A DNA stretch of 64,000 nt from NCBI GenBank assembly GCA_018699955.1, contig JABISG010000124.1:1-64000 (forward strand). Reading direction: 5' to 3'. The DNA comes from Planctomycetaceae bacterium (GTDB lineage: Bacteria > Planctomycetota > Planctomycetia > Planctomycetales > Planctomycetaceae). Of the stretch, positions 36,120-44,922 are shown piece after piece. The position numbers and the translations under genes were made by a program. How positions within the stretch are numbered: position 1 is the first letter of the stretch; each line of letters starts with the position of its first letter. The notes beneath the pieces were generated by a model. That model was not told the origin of the DNA and searched no databases. It saw only the letters and a program-made list of their open reading frames with translations.

Positions 36120-37211
36120 CTACCGATACGTGCCGTGACACTTCGTGCAGGCTTGGTCGATCAGCGAAAAACCGAGTTGGTAGTTTTCCAGATTGCCGGT
36201 GCCGACGGCTTCCGTCACTTTCTTGCAGCCATCCATCATTCCTTTGGCGAACGCTTTGAAGTCATCGTCTTCTTCGTATCCATATCCTTCAGTCATGGTC
36301 ACCGTTAGCAGCGCGCCCAACAGGGCGGCCTCGTGTTTGATGTCGTCCGCGTTCTCCATCAACGCCTCTTCACTGCCCACGTTTACCTGCATCCATTTCG
36401 TGCCAATTTCGATCCGCTTCATTAGAAAGCCGATATCGACGTATTCTACCATCGCGCCATCTTCGTTCGGCTCGGCTAATCCACCCGGTGGGCTGCCGCT
36501 GAGAATATCGCCAATGTTGAGGTACGGCTCGTTCATTTGCTTGTACGATTTCGGACCGCGCTGCAGTTTTTCGGTCAGCATACTCGCCGACAGATCGCGA
36601 ATCTGATTGGCGTTCTTCTTCCAGCGGACTTCATCGGGATGCTGGGCGGCAATTGCGGACAGCGCCGCCATCGTCGTCACGTGCGGCGGCAGCTCAAGAT
36701 AACTCGAATTGAATGTCGCCACCGTTTGCAGCTTGGCTCGGAATCGGTTGTTGATCTTCTTTATCTCTTCGTCCAACACCGAAGCGGCGATGACCTCTTT
36801 CCAGTTGATTTCGCCAGAGCCGCTGTCGCTGGCCGGCATTGGATCGGTGGTTTTCGTGCCACCGTTTTCCGGTGTTGTGCCGGGATTACCCACTCCAGGA
36901 TCGGGAACTTTCCCTTCCTGTTTCGCAACGGCCAGTGGGTTGGTGTACCAAACGTCGTAGGGGAAATCCTTGGCCAGCCACTTGCGGCCATCTTCATCGA
37001 CATAGGTCCCATTCTTGGCGACCTTGGGCGAATCACTGCCGCCCGTTGAGCCGGTCTCGCCACCATCCGAAACTGCGTCGTCGCTTGCCGAGTCGTCTTT
37101 TGTCCCTTCGTCACCGCCGCAGCCGGAGATCGCGAACATTCCCACGGTTAACCCACATGCGAAGACACACACGTACGACATTCCCAGCGCAACTGTTTTC
37201 CGTTGACGCAT
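36120..37211 (-). CDS. Cytochrome c-prime-like lipoprotein
   Basis: A 363-residue protein. The N-terminus is a lipoprotein signal with FAISGCGG. An acidic Gly/Ser-rich linker follows. Near the end a single heme motif CTKCHGTYR occurs (Cys355, Cys358, His359), the position typical of cytochrome c-prime, whose four-helix bundle ends with the CxxCH. The preceding helical region (about 145-350) fits this bundle. It may bind NO or CO or carry electrons. The gene stands alone with a 541-base gap upstream. Confidence 0.78.
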   Translation of the reverse strand: MRQRKTVALGMSYVCVFACGLTVGMFAISGCGGDEGTKDDSASDDAVSDGGETGSTGGSDSPKVAKNGTYVDEDGRKWLAKDFPYDVWYTNPLAVAKQEGKVPDPGVGNPGTTPENGGTKTTDPMPASDSGSGEINWKEVIAASVLDEEIKKINNRFRAKLQTVATFNSSYLELPPHVTTMAALSAIAAQHPDEVRWKKNANQIRDLSASMLTEKLQRGPKSYKQMNEPYLNIGDILSGSPPGGLAEPNEDGAMVEYVDIGFLMKRIEIGTKWMQVNVGSEEALMENADDIKHEAALLGALLTVTMTEGYGYEEDDDFKAFAKGMMDGCKKVTEAVGTGNLENYQLGFSLIDQACTKCHGTYR

Positions 37212-37752
37212 TGGATTGGTCCTTCCAGTCGGAACAGCGGCCCGGAATAATCATCGGTTCTGTTGTCGGCCACAACAGTTCGGACCGGCAACCCGTCGAT
37301 TGTCATTATGTGTTTCGATTACGGACGACGCAAGACGTGAAAGAGATTCCAATCCGCCGACTCTTGGGGGGGAAAATGGTCAGCTTCCGACAACCACTGC
37401 CCACGCAATATCGGCTTCCGCTTGTGACGTGTCGCATGCTTCTGCCGAATAATCGGCACTTTCACCTCATTGGGGGAAAACACTACTTCCAATCTGGAAA
37501 AACGCGATTTTCCCTAAAGTGTGTATCTCGCCGTACTTCGCGTCGGTCGCTGAACGATTTGGCGCCGACAGAACGCAGCCACTTCCGACACAGACTATAA
37601 TAGTTGGCGGATGGAATTCAAAAGGCAGGCCGTTTCCGCTCCATGAATTACGATGTCATGGACCGGCGTAATCACCAGGGAAACACCAGAGCAAAACAGT
37701 CGCAACCCGAGACGAATCATCGTCAACAAGGCGACAGAACGGGAGTCACACG
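37212..37752. other. Non-coding gap with a TATAAT
   Basis: 541 bases between diverging genes with no convincing coding frame. A TATAAT occurs near 37597 about 155 bases before the next gene, without a good -35. The start region of a transcript may lie here. No RNA gene was recognised. Confidence 0.5.
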
Positions 37753-38325
37753 ATGAAGAAGTTAATGATATTGCCAATCGCATTGGCCATGTTGAGCGTT
37801 ACCGGCGGCGGAAGCCAGGCGGGGCTGCTCGACGGGTTGTTCGATTCGGAGACCACCGCGAAGAATCCCAAGACGTACGGTCGCATTGTCTGGCAGCAGA
37901 ACGGGCCGAAAGATGCGCGTATCGCGTTGGCGTCGTTTCAGCCTGCGCCGCCGCCCGGAATCAGACTCGCACCCGGTGAGTACATCGTGCCGACGCCCGA
38001 AGGCGATACGGCAATCGCGCCGGCGCCTGCCGGCCAGCCGATCGGACTTTACCACCGCGTGAAGTATGAAGACCTCGACAATATTCATCCCTGTGCCGTC
38101 AAGATGGTCGTGCAGGTGATGGATCCGTGTCCGCCGCCGAGAGACCCTTGCAGCCGCTGCAAGCCGGCTCCGCGATTCGTTCTCGTCGAAATCTGCGTTC
38201 CCCGTTGTGGCTGCAAAAAAGTCAAAGTCAGCCGCGGCGGTGCCAAAGTGGAATACGATTACGGGAAGTACGAAATCGAGATCAAATCGAAGAAGGGCGT
38301 CGTTGTCGTCAACTATGACGACTGA
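37753..38325 (+). CDS. Cys-rich secreted protein
   Basis: A 190-residue protein with a signal peptide (MKKLMILPIALAMLSVTGG). A Gly/Asp-rich start (GLLDGLFDSE) is followed by a Pro-rich part and a cysteine cluster in DPCPPPRDPCSRCKP and VPRCGCKK, ending in a charged beta-rich tail (KYEIEIKSKKGVVVVNYDD). I recognise it only as a planctomycete-type extracellular protein, possibly part of the cell wall, which is protein-rich in some members of the phylum. Confidence 0.65.
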   Translation: MKKLMILPIALAMLSVTGGGSQAGLLDGLFDSETTAKNPKTYGRIVWQQNGPKDARIALASFQPAPPPGIRLAPGEYIVPTPEGDTAIAPAPAGQPIGLYHRVKYEDLDNIHPCAVKMVVQVMDPCPPPRDPCSRCKPAPRFVLVEICVPRCGCKKVKVSRGGAKVEYDYGKYEIEIKSKKGVVVVNYDD

Positions 38326-38527
38326 TTCGCCAAGCCGATTTCGGCGCACAATTCGAGCAGCTTAACGACCGGGTCGATTCCCATCGGCCCGGTCGTTTTA
38401 TGCGCGACAACTGATGGGCGTGGTGGGAGATCCCGAATGAAAGGCGTCGGTTTGCGGCGCGGCGCTGGAGCGGTTATTCTGAACCCGGTTAGATGCGGAT
38501 GCTTCAACACCAAGAAGGTGCTTGCCG

Positions 38528-38743
38528 ATGACGACGAGAATTCCACGCGAGGAATACGAGCAGTTTGGCGACGAAGTCTATGTTTCCGATGCGCTCATCG
38601 AAAAGTATCACTCGACAGAAGGCCTTGAGAATTATCTCAAATGGTCGCAGCAGATGACGCAACAGTTGATCTTCGGCAAGAGTGCGCACTTTCCGGCCGA
38701 CTACGAACGCTGGGCGAATTTGGGCATGCCCGACGGGCATTGA
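38528..38743 (+). CDS. Small uncharacterised protein
   Basis: 71 residues from the ATG at 38528; AAGAAGGTG lies in front. The protein is acidic with Tyr and Trp residues (VYVSDALIEKYHSTEGLENYLKWSQQMTQQ). No signal peptide or known family. It lies just before a strong terminator, so expression as a small transcript is likely. Confidence 0.55.
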   Translation: MTTRIPREEYEQFGDEVYVSDALIEKYHSTEGLENYLKWSQQMTQQLIFGKSAHFPADYERWANLGMPDGH

Positions 38744-38850
38744 TCGCCCGACGGGCAGATTTGGCCTTTGCATCCCAAGACAATTCCCGGTAGCCTGCAC
38801 CCGTGGCCGCAATTGCGGGCCAACGCAAAAGCCACGGCCACAAACACGAA

Positions 38851-38889
38851 GCCCCGGTGACAGTCTCAAAACTGTCGCCGGGGCTTTTT
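38851..38889 (+). terminator. Rho-independent terminator
   Basis: A 13-base stem (38851-38863 and 38872-38884, one G-T pair) with an 8-base loop, followed by five T on the plus strand. It follows the small gene ending at 38743. Its 3' end overlaps the stop of the SGNH gene on the other strand. Confidence 0.85.
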
Positions 38890-40048
38890 ATTTGGCCGAC
38901 CGCTTCAACCCCTTGTCGGCAAGATCGAGGCGGTGTTTTAGCCAGGCGTAAATCGAACTGCCGAGTTGTTGGTAGCCGGCGGTGTTGGGGTGGACGCCGT
39001 TGTTGGCGGGGTAGCCGGCGGTTGGGTCGAGATTCATCTCGGTGGGAACGACGAACATCCGCTTGTCCTCCTGCCGCCCGAAGTGTGCGATCTCTGCCTG
39101 CACGAGCCGATGCTGAATCTGTTTCCAACCCCAGCGTGAATACCGGTCCTTGTAATTCGCCTCAAATGCGGCTTGGCGGGAGTTGGGCGGAGTTGTCAGG
39201 CAGATTCCCAGTTCGGCTTTCGGTGCGGCTCGACGGAATTCTGCCAGTAGTATGTCCGCCTGTTTCAGCATGCCGGCAATGCGATCGTTCGGTTGTTCCG
39301 GATTTGCACTGAAGCAATCGTTGATGCCCAACAGAAACAGCACGTAGTCGGGCCGCTGCTCGCCGCATTCCTCTTTGAAATAGCGGGCGACGTCCAACCT
39401 CGGTTTGCCATCATCGCCGAGAAAGACAAACGGGCTACTTCGTTTGCGATACGTGCCGTCGGGATTCGGCTCGTATTTTGTGACAAACCGTTGCCACGTC
39501 CAGCCGCCGTATCCCTCGTGGGCTACCCCTTTGGCAGCGCGAGTCGGCTTGTGCGTGCCGAGCATTGTCCAGGCGGGATTTCCCCGTTTCGAGAGTAGCC
39601 GCGCGATCTCGTTGGGATACGCGGTCGCATGCGTCAGGCTGTCGCCGACAATCAACAGCCGAATTGTCCGGCCCACACCGGCATCGGCCGCCACCACGTG
39701 CAATGTTGTCTTCGCGCTGCCCAACGTCTTGCCGCTGGCATCGGCGACAGTCACTCGCAGCGTGTGCTTGCCGACATCTTCGCCGGTCGGCGTCACCGCC
39801 CAACTCGTCTTGCCAGTGCGACCGATGTTGCACACGACATTAAACCGGTAATCGTCCGGCGTCTTTGTCAGCACAATGTTATCGAAGCCAATGGTCGTCT
39901 TCTCACCAACCACCGCATAGAACTCCGTTGGCAACGTCAACTCCAGCGGATTCTCGACATCGGCCGCGGCAACCTGTTCCGCACCGATGCCCAATCCCTG
40001 TATCGAAACCAGGGCCAACATCAGCATGCAAATGATTCGTTGATTCAT
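38888..40048 (-). CDS. Secreted SGNH/GDSL hydrolase
   Basis: A 386-residue protein with a signal peptide (residues 1-29). An N-terminal beta domain (30-125) of Ig type precedes the SGNH core: GDSLTHATAYPNEIARLL (block I with Ser), GYGGWTW, LGINDCF (block III Asn) and a C-terminal NNGVHPNTAGY. The residue that normally is the catalytic Asp in D-x-x-H is Asn here (N-G-V-H). It is likely an esterase or acetylesterase on a polysaccharide, but activity is less certain. A 26-base palindrome lies upstream. Confidence 0.78.
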   Translation of the reverse strand: MNQRIICMLMLALVSIQGLGIGAEQVAAADVENPLELTLPTEFYAVVGEKTTIGFDNIVLTKTPDDYRFNVVCNIGRTGKTSWAVTPTGEDVGKHTLRVTVADASGKTLGSAKTTLHVVAADAGVGRTIRLLIVGDSLTHATAYPNEIARLLSKRGNPAWTMLGTHKPTRAAKGVAHEGYGGWTWQRFVTKYEPNPDGTYRKRSSPFVFLGDDGKPRLDVARYFKEECGEQRPDYVLFLLGINDCFSANPEQPNDRIAGMLKQADILLAEFRRAAPKAELGICLTTPPNSRQAAFEANYKDRYSRWGWKQIQHRLVQAEIAHFGRQEDKRMFVVPTEMNLDPTAGYPANNGVHPNTAGYQQLGSSIYAWLKHRLDLADKGLKRSAK

Positions 40049-40164
40049 TTATTTCATCCATTTCGGTAACACGTGTGGGCGATCACCCGTCACCTCATTC
40101 ATGCCGTTTTCGTCTGACACGGTCAACCCCAACAACAAGAGTGATCCAGCAAGAAGCCACAAAT

Positions 40165-40239
40165 AGAAGCCTGAAGCGCAAGCGAAGGATGATTTCAGGG
40201 CGATGCCAGGAAGCTCCTTCGCTTGCGCTTCAGGCTCCT
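40165..40239. repeat. GAAGCGCAAGCGAAGG inverted repeat, copy 2
   Basis: Arms 40168-40189 and 40215-40236 are perfect complements over 22 bases (26 with one mismatch), with a 25-base loop. It lies between the SGNH and sialidase genes. Its arm core GAAGCGCAAGCGA is close to that at 25874-25939 and to 62345-62399. Confidence 0.85.
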
Positions 40240-40340
40240 ATTATCCACCCATCTATTTTTTCTGTGCGAACCTCTGCGGTCCTTTGCACCTTTGCGTTAG
40301 AACCGAGCGCGTCACGCGCCCGCAAAGATTCCTGCATCAG

Positions 40341-42329
40341 TCAATCCGCCCGAGCATCCTCGTAAAACCAACTCACGGGCAACGAACGAAAACGCGTCGA
40401 GAGTTGTCCGGCGGCGGGGCCGCTGTCCCAGTAGCTCAGCACGACGCGATCTCGCACGAAGATCGCGCTGGTGTAGGAAAAGGTTTTGCTCTTGTCGGTT
40501 TCGAGATTCCGCACTTTCCGCCACGTCTTGCCTTCATTGGACGAGATGGCAGCGGTCAGCGGTGTTCGTTTGCCGCCGTGACCGGCGCCGGCGGTGAACG
40601 TGTTATTCCAGATCAACAGCAGATCGCCGGTGGAGGGAATCCGCCGCAGCGTCGCCGGCGCTTCCGGTGCCTTCAGGTCGAGCGAGATCTTTTCGCCCCA
40701 CGTTTCCCCGCCGTCGGTCGAGCGGAATGCACCGATGATCCCCAATTGTGTGCGGACGATCATCAGCACGCCGCCAGCATTGAGTTCCAATACTTCCGGC
40801 TCCATCGCACCACGTTTTGGCATATCGACGCTGTTCTTCCCTTTCCGCCAAGTCCGTCCGCCGTCGTCGGAAATGAAGCAGTGCGAGACGAAATGATTCA
40901 CCTTCTTCACGTCGGCCGTCGATGCGGCCGGCGCGAGCAATCGTCCCGTGGAAAGCTCGACCACCCGGTCGTTATTGACGACGTGGTAACCCGGTTCGTT
41001 GGTCACGGTTGTCGGTGGGCCGAACGTTTGGCCGTCGTCTTTCGAGAACCGCACCAGTAAATCGAGGTCGCTGAAGCTGTTCTTCTGCAGGTAGAACAGC
41101 GCGATCTCACCCGCCATTGGCCCCTTCTTCAACCGCCGAAGCGTGACACTCATCACGTTGCGACCACCGGTGTTCTCCTGCAGCACTCGCTGCTTGCCCC
41201 AGGTACGGCCGCCATCGGTCGAAATTCTTCCAACAATTTGCGCCTTGGCAAAGTCGCTACCGCCCCCGATGAATTCCGTGGCCGCGAACAACAGGGAACC
41301 ATCGCTCAATTCGAGAATCGACCCTTCGGTGTAACGCGGATTCTCTTTCGTCGCCTTGTAAACCAAACGGGAAACATCTTCGCGGCGATCCGGATCAGCA
41401 GGACGCGAGAGTACCAGCAGCGACTGAGCAGCGCGAAACCGCACGTCGGCGTTCTCATCGTCGAGAAGTTTCGCCAATCTGTCGGCAACGAAGACGGCCC
41501 GTGCATCGCCGGCGAATGTTGCCGCGTAGGTTCGGATGGCCGGATCCTCGTCGCTAAGGTTCTTCGCCAACCCCTCGCGGCCCGAGAGATCACCCAAAGC
41601 CGCAAGAGAGTGTTCGTAATAGGCCCGCGTGAGCGCGTCGGGAGCGGCTGACACGTTCTTCGCGATTTGGGCGATATCCTGGGAGTCGCCAATTCGCCCC
41701 AACACCCATGCGGCAATGCGGGCGATTTTCGGATCGGAATGCTGCAACGTCTTTCGCAAATATGCCATGCACGCCGGATTGCCGCATCGTCCGAGTGCCG
41801 CGGCCGACATGATTTTCAGCGTTTCGTTTTCATCCTGCGCAAAAGCCCGTCGCATCGCGGCACCGTCGCCGATTTCTGAGACCTTGAACAAACTCTCGGC
41901 TGCATGCACGTGACCGTGACTTTCCTTGCCGGCGAGAATCTTCAACATCACGTTCGCCTTCAATCGATCACCGGCCCGCACCAGTTCACGAGCGATGCCG
42001 CAACGGCGTTGATCGTCGGTTTCAGGACCAAGTTTCGGCAGCAAAAACTTGCGGACTTCGTCGCCGCGACCACCCAAAGTCAGCCCTTCTGCCGCATGAA
42101 TCGACGGCCAGAACTCGTCGGAACGGAGTCCCGCACGCAGAATGTTCAAACACCGCTCCCGAGTCGAGGCATCCAGTTCAACATGCTTACCAGCCGGCTC
42201 AGCAGCCGCCGACAAAGTCGGCGAGACATTGGCAATCACGATGAACACGAAAAATGCCATCGATCGCCAAAACGCACTCAGCGTCCTTCCGGCTCTGGAC
42301 TCTTGTCTCTGGACTCTCGACCATCGCAT
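40341..42329 (-). CDS. HEAT-repeat plus exo-sialidase-like protein
   Basis: About 662 residues from the ATG at 42329, six bases after AGGAGAG; the hydrophobic MAFFVFIVIANVS then reads as a long-N-region signal peptide. Residues about 90-330 are HEAT-like helical repeats (IAAWVLGRIGDSQDI, VRFRAAQSLL). The rest is a six-bladed propeller with five Asp boxes: STDGGRTWG, SKDDGQTFG, SDDGGRTWR, STDGGETWG and SNEGKTWR. The family (BNR/sialidase) covers glycan hydrolases; planctomycetes have many uncharacterised copies. Catalytic Arg/Glu/Tyr residues were not confirmed. Confidence 0.83.
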   Translation of the reverse strand: MRWSRVQRQESRAGRTLSAFWRSMAFFVFIVIANVSPTLSAAAEPAGKHVELDASTRERCLNILRAGLRSDEFWPSIHAAEGLTLGGRGDEVRKFLLPKLGPETDDQRRCGIARELVRAGDRLKANVMLKILAGKESHGHVHAAESLFKVSEIGDGAAMRRAFAQDENETLKIMSAAALGRCGNPACMAYLRKTLQHSDPKIARIAAWVLGRIGDSQDIAQIAKNVSAAPDALTRAYYEHSLAALGDLSGREGLAKNLSDEDPAIRTYAATFAGDARAVFVADRLAKLLDDENADVRFRAAQSLLVLSRPADPDRREDVSRLVYKATKENPRYTEGSILELSDGSLLFAATEFIGGGSDFAKAQIVGRISTDGGRTWGKQRVLQENTGGRNVMSVTLRRLKKGPMAGEIALFYLQKNSFSDLDLLVRFSKDDGQTFGPPTTVTNEPGYHVVNNDRVVELSTGRLLAPAASTADVKKVNHFVSHCFISDDGGRTWRKGKNSVDMPKRGAMEPEVLELNAGGVLMIVRTQLGIIGAFRSTDGGETWGEKISLDLKAPEAPATLRRIPSTGDLLLIWNNTFTAGAGHGGKRTPLTAAISSNEGKTWRKVRNLETDKSKTFSYTSAIFVRDRVVLSYWDSGPAAGQLSTRFRSLPVSWFYEDARAD

Positions 42330-42506
42330 GTCAACTCTCCTGTTTGCGGCTGCTGTATGACCGACCACACCGATTTCCTTGGCGCAGCATTGAATGCCGG
42401 TCTCGTTTCGGTCAGCATCACACCAGAGCCGACCAGAATCAAGTGAGATGGTCGCATCAGCGGAATTCACTGTGGGAAATCGAGACCGAGAAGGAAATCG
42501 ACAACG

Positions 42507-44879
42507 ATGAATAGTAAAGAACGCCTCCGCCGGCTTGGTGACGGCGAGAGCATCCAATCCGTCTGCGAATCCGCGGAAATCACGCGTGCCGAGTTCGACA
42601 GTTGGTGGCAGGAAGAAACCGAAAAACGCGTCCCCCCGCACACGGGACAGATTCCGGCACACGTTTCGACTACGGTGTCGATTGCCCGCGATGCGCACGG
42701 CATTCCGCACATTCAAGCCGACAACGACCGTGACCTGTTTTTTGGGTTCGGCTATGCGATGGCGCAGGATCGTCTGTTCCAACTCGATTATCTTCGCCGA
42801 AAATCGCGGGGCTGTCTGTCCGAGATTCTTGGCCCGGATGGGTTGGAGATGGACACGGTTGCCCGCACGATTGGTCACAGTTGCATCGCCGCCGCCGAGT
42901 GGGAGCGACTTTCGCCCGACGTGCGGCAAACGCTCACCGCCTTCACCGACGGGGTCAACGCGCTCATTGACCATTGCGGCGACAACTTGGCGATTGAATT
43001 TGATCTGCTCGACTACCGTCCAAAGCGTTGGACCGAGACCGACTGCATCGCCATCGAAAGTGAATTTCGCTACTACCTGACCGTTCGGTATCCAGTTATC
43101 GTGATGCCCGAGCTGGCCCGCCGCGCTCTGGGCGATGGGCCTCTGTTCGAGAACTATCTGCTGGGTGAAGCCGATGACGAGTCGATTCTGCATCCCGGCG
43201 AATACACGCCGACGGCAGTGCTTCCGCTGGAACCGGTGGGGCAGACCGTGAATGATCCCGATGCCACAACCGGCAGCAACAACTGGGTCGTCTCCGGCAG
43301 CCGCGCTTCAACCGGCGCGCCGCTGTTGGCCAGCGATCCGCATATCGCCTTCGAGGCGGTCTCCTGCTGGTATGAAGCGCACCTCAGCGGCGGATCGTTC
43401 AATGTGGCGGGCATGGCGTATGCGGGTATGCCGGCGATCATGTTCGGCCGCAACGAACGTGTCGCCTGGGGGATCACCAACAACATCTGCTCGCAACGCG
43501 ATCTGTACCAGGAGAAGACGGATGGCGATCATCCCGATTGCTTCCTGTACGACGGCCAATGGGAACCGGCCCGCGAACTGGCCGAAGTGATCGACGTTCG
43601 TGATGCTGAACCGGTTACGAAGACGATTCGTTTTTCGCGCAACGGCCCGGTCGTCGATGAGATTCTTCCGCCACCTGCGAACACAACGGGTCCGGTCACA
43701 CTGAATTGGCTCGGTCTCCACCAGGGGGGCTGGCTCACATCACTGCTGGACATCGATCGCGCGAACAATGTGAAGGAGTTCCGCGAAGCACTCCGGCCGT
43801 GGCATGTGCCGACGTTCTCGCTGGTGTTTGCCGACACCGAGGGGGCAATCGGCTTTCAGTCGTCCGGTCGCATTCCCGTCCGCAAGCAGGAAGAACGCGG
43901 TTACCGGCCCGGTTGGGACACCGAGCATCAATGGCAGGGGCTGATTCCGTTCGACGAAATGCCCGGGGTGATCGAACCGGAACGCGGATGGATTGCCAGC
44001 GCCAACAATCGACTCACGCCGAACGACTTTCCGCATCTGCTGTACGGCCGCTGGGTCAGCGGCTGGCGCGGTACCCGAATTCGCCAGATGATTGAAGAGC
44101 AGGGGAAACTCACCCCCGACGACATGCGCGACATGCACCAGGATTCGGTGAACCTACGCGCTGCCGGCGCTGTGCCGCATCTCGTCAACATTTTGAAGAA
44201 CGACGACGATCCCCGGGTTCACGAGGCGGTGGAGCAATTGCAGTCGTGGGATTTTCACGCCGAACCAGAATCGGTCGCGACGGCGATCTTCAACGTTTTC
44301 TACACCCATTGGGCAGGAATCGTCGCCGACGAACGTTTTGACGGCGACACGGCCGAACTGCTGGCCAAGGGGTGTGAAGGATTTTCCGCCCGACTGCTGG
44401 AGGCCGACGCGGTCGGCTGGTTCGCTGCGGGAGACCGTGAAACGAAAATTCACACCGCGTTTCAAGCGGCGTTGGACGATCTTACTAACCGCTTTGGTGA
44501 AAATATGTCGGAATGGAAATGGGGGCGGCTGCATGTCATGCCGCTCAAACACGTGTTGTCGGCTCGCGGCGAATTGGGTCAATTGCTCGATCACGGAGGC
44601 AGTCCGGTTCGCGGCGACATGACGACCGTATGCAACACCGGCAACGGCCCGGAATGGTCCGCCGCCACCGGTGCCGGCTACCGCCTCATTGCCGATTTGA
44701 GTGTCAACCCGCCGGTGCTGAATGCGGTCGATGCGCAAAGCCAATCGGGACACTCCGGCAGTCGGCATTACAGCGACCAGTTTGACGATTGGAAATCGGG
44801 CCGGTATCACACGATTCCGTTGGATGCCGATGAGGCTGCCAAGGCGGCGGTTGAAACCTTGACGATACTGCCGGGTTGA
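42507..44879 (+). CDS. Penicillin acylase family Ntn hydrolase without signal peptide
   Basis: A 790-residue protein. The S45 fold is marked by IARDAHGIPHIQADNDRDLFFGFGYAMAQDRLFQLD, by the auto-cleavage site GSNNW (Ser257 would become the new N-terminal nucleophile) and by RNERVAWGITNN. The family cleaves amides such as penicillins, acyl-homoserine lactones or cephalosporins. The usual Sec/Tat signal is absent; the first 45 residues are charged and HTH-like (GDGESIQSVCESAEITRAEF). It may be cytoplasmic. It precedes an enolase-superfamily gene and an alpha/beta hydrolase, all co-directional. Confidence 0.83.
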   Translation: MNSKERLRRLGDGESIQSVCESAEITRAEFDSWWQEETEKRVPPHTGQIPAHVSTTVSIARDAHGIPHIQADNDRDLFFGFGYAMAQDRLFQLDYLRRKSRGCLSEILGPDGLEMDTVARTIGHSCIAAAEWERLSPDVRQTLTAFTDGVNALIDHCGDNLAIEFDLLDYRPKRWTETDCIAIESEFRYYLTVRYPVIVMPELARRALGDGPLFENYLLGEADDESILHPGEYTPTAVLPLEPVGQTVNDPDATTGSNNWVVSGSRASTGAPLLASDPHIAFEAVSCWYEAHLSGGSFNVAGMAYAGMPAIMFGRNERVAWGITNNICSQRDLYQEKTDGDHPDCFLYDGQWEPARELAEVIDVRDAEPVTKTIRFSRNGPVVDEILPPPANTTGPVTLNWLGLHQGGWLTSLLDIDRANNVKEFREALRPWHVPTFSLVFADTEGAIGFQSSGRIPVRKQEERGYRPGWDTEHQWQGLIPFDEMPGVIEPERGWIASANNRLTPNDFPHLLYGRWVSGWRGTRIRQMIEEQGKLTPDDMRDMHQDSVNLRAAGAVPHLVNILKNDDDPRVHEAVEQLQSWDFHAEPESVATAIFNVFYTHWAGIVADERFDGDTAELLAKGCEGFSARLLEADAVGWFAAGDRETKIHTAFQAALDDLTNRFGENMSEWKWGRLHVMPLKHVLSARGELGQLLDHGGSPVRGDMTTVCNTGNGPEWSAATGAGYRLIADLSVNPPVLNAVDAQSQSGHSGSRHYSDQFDDWKSGRYHTIPLDADEAAKAAVETLTILPG

Positions 44880-44922
44880 AGAGAGCGCTCCGCGACTAAC
44901 CAGACCACTTGCAAGGAACACC

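Noticed and set aside
42330..43193. Extension of the sialidase frame upstream on the minus strand
   Set aside because: It runs into the acylase gene on the other strand. The strong AGGAGAG before the ATG at 42329 and the signal-like N-terminus mark the true start.
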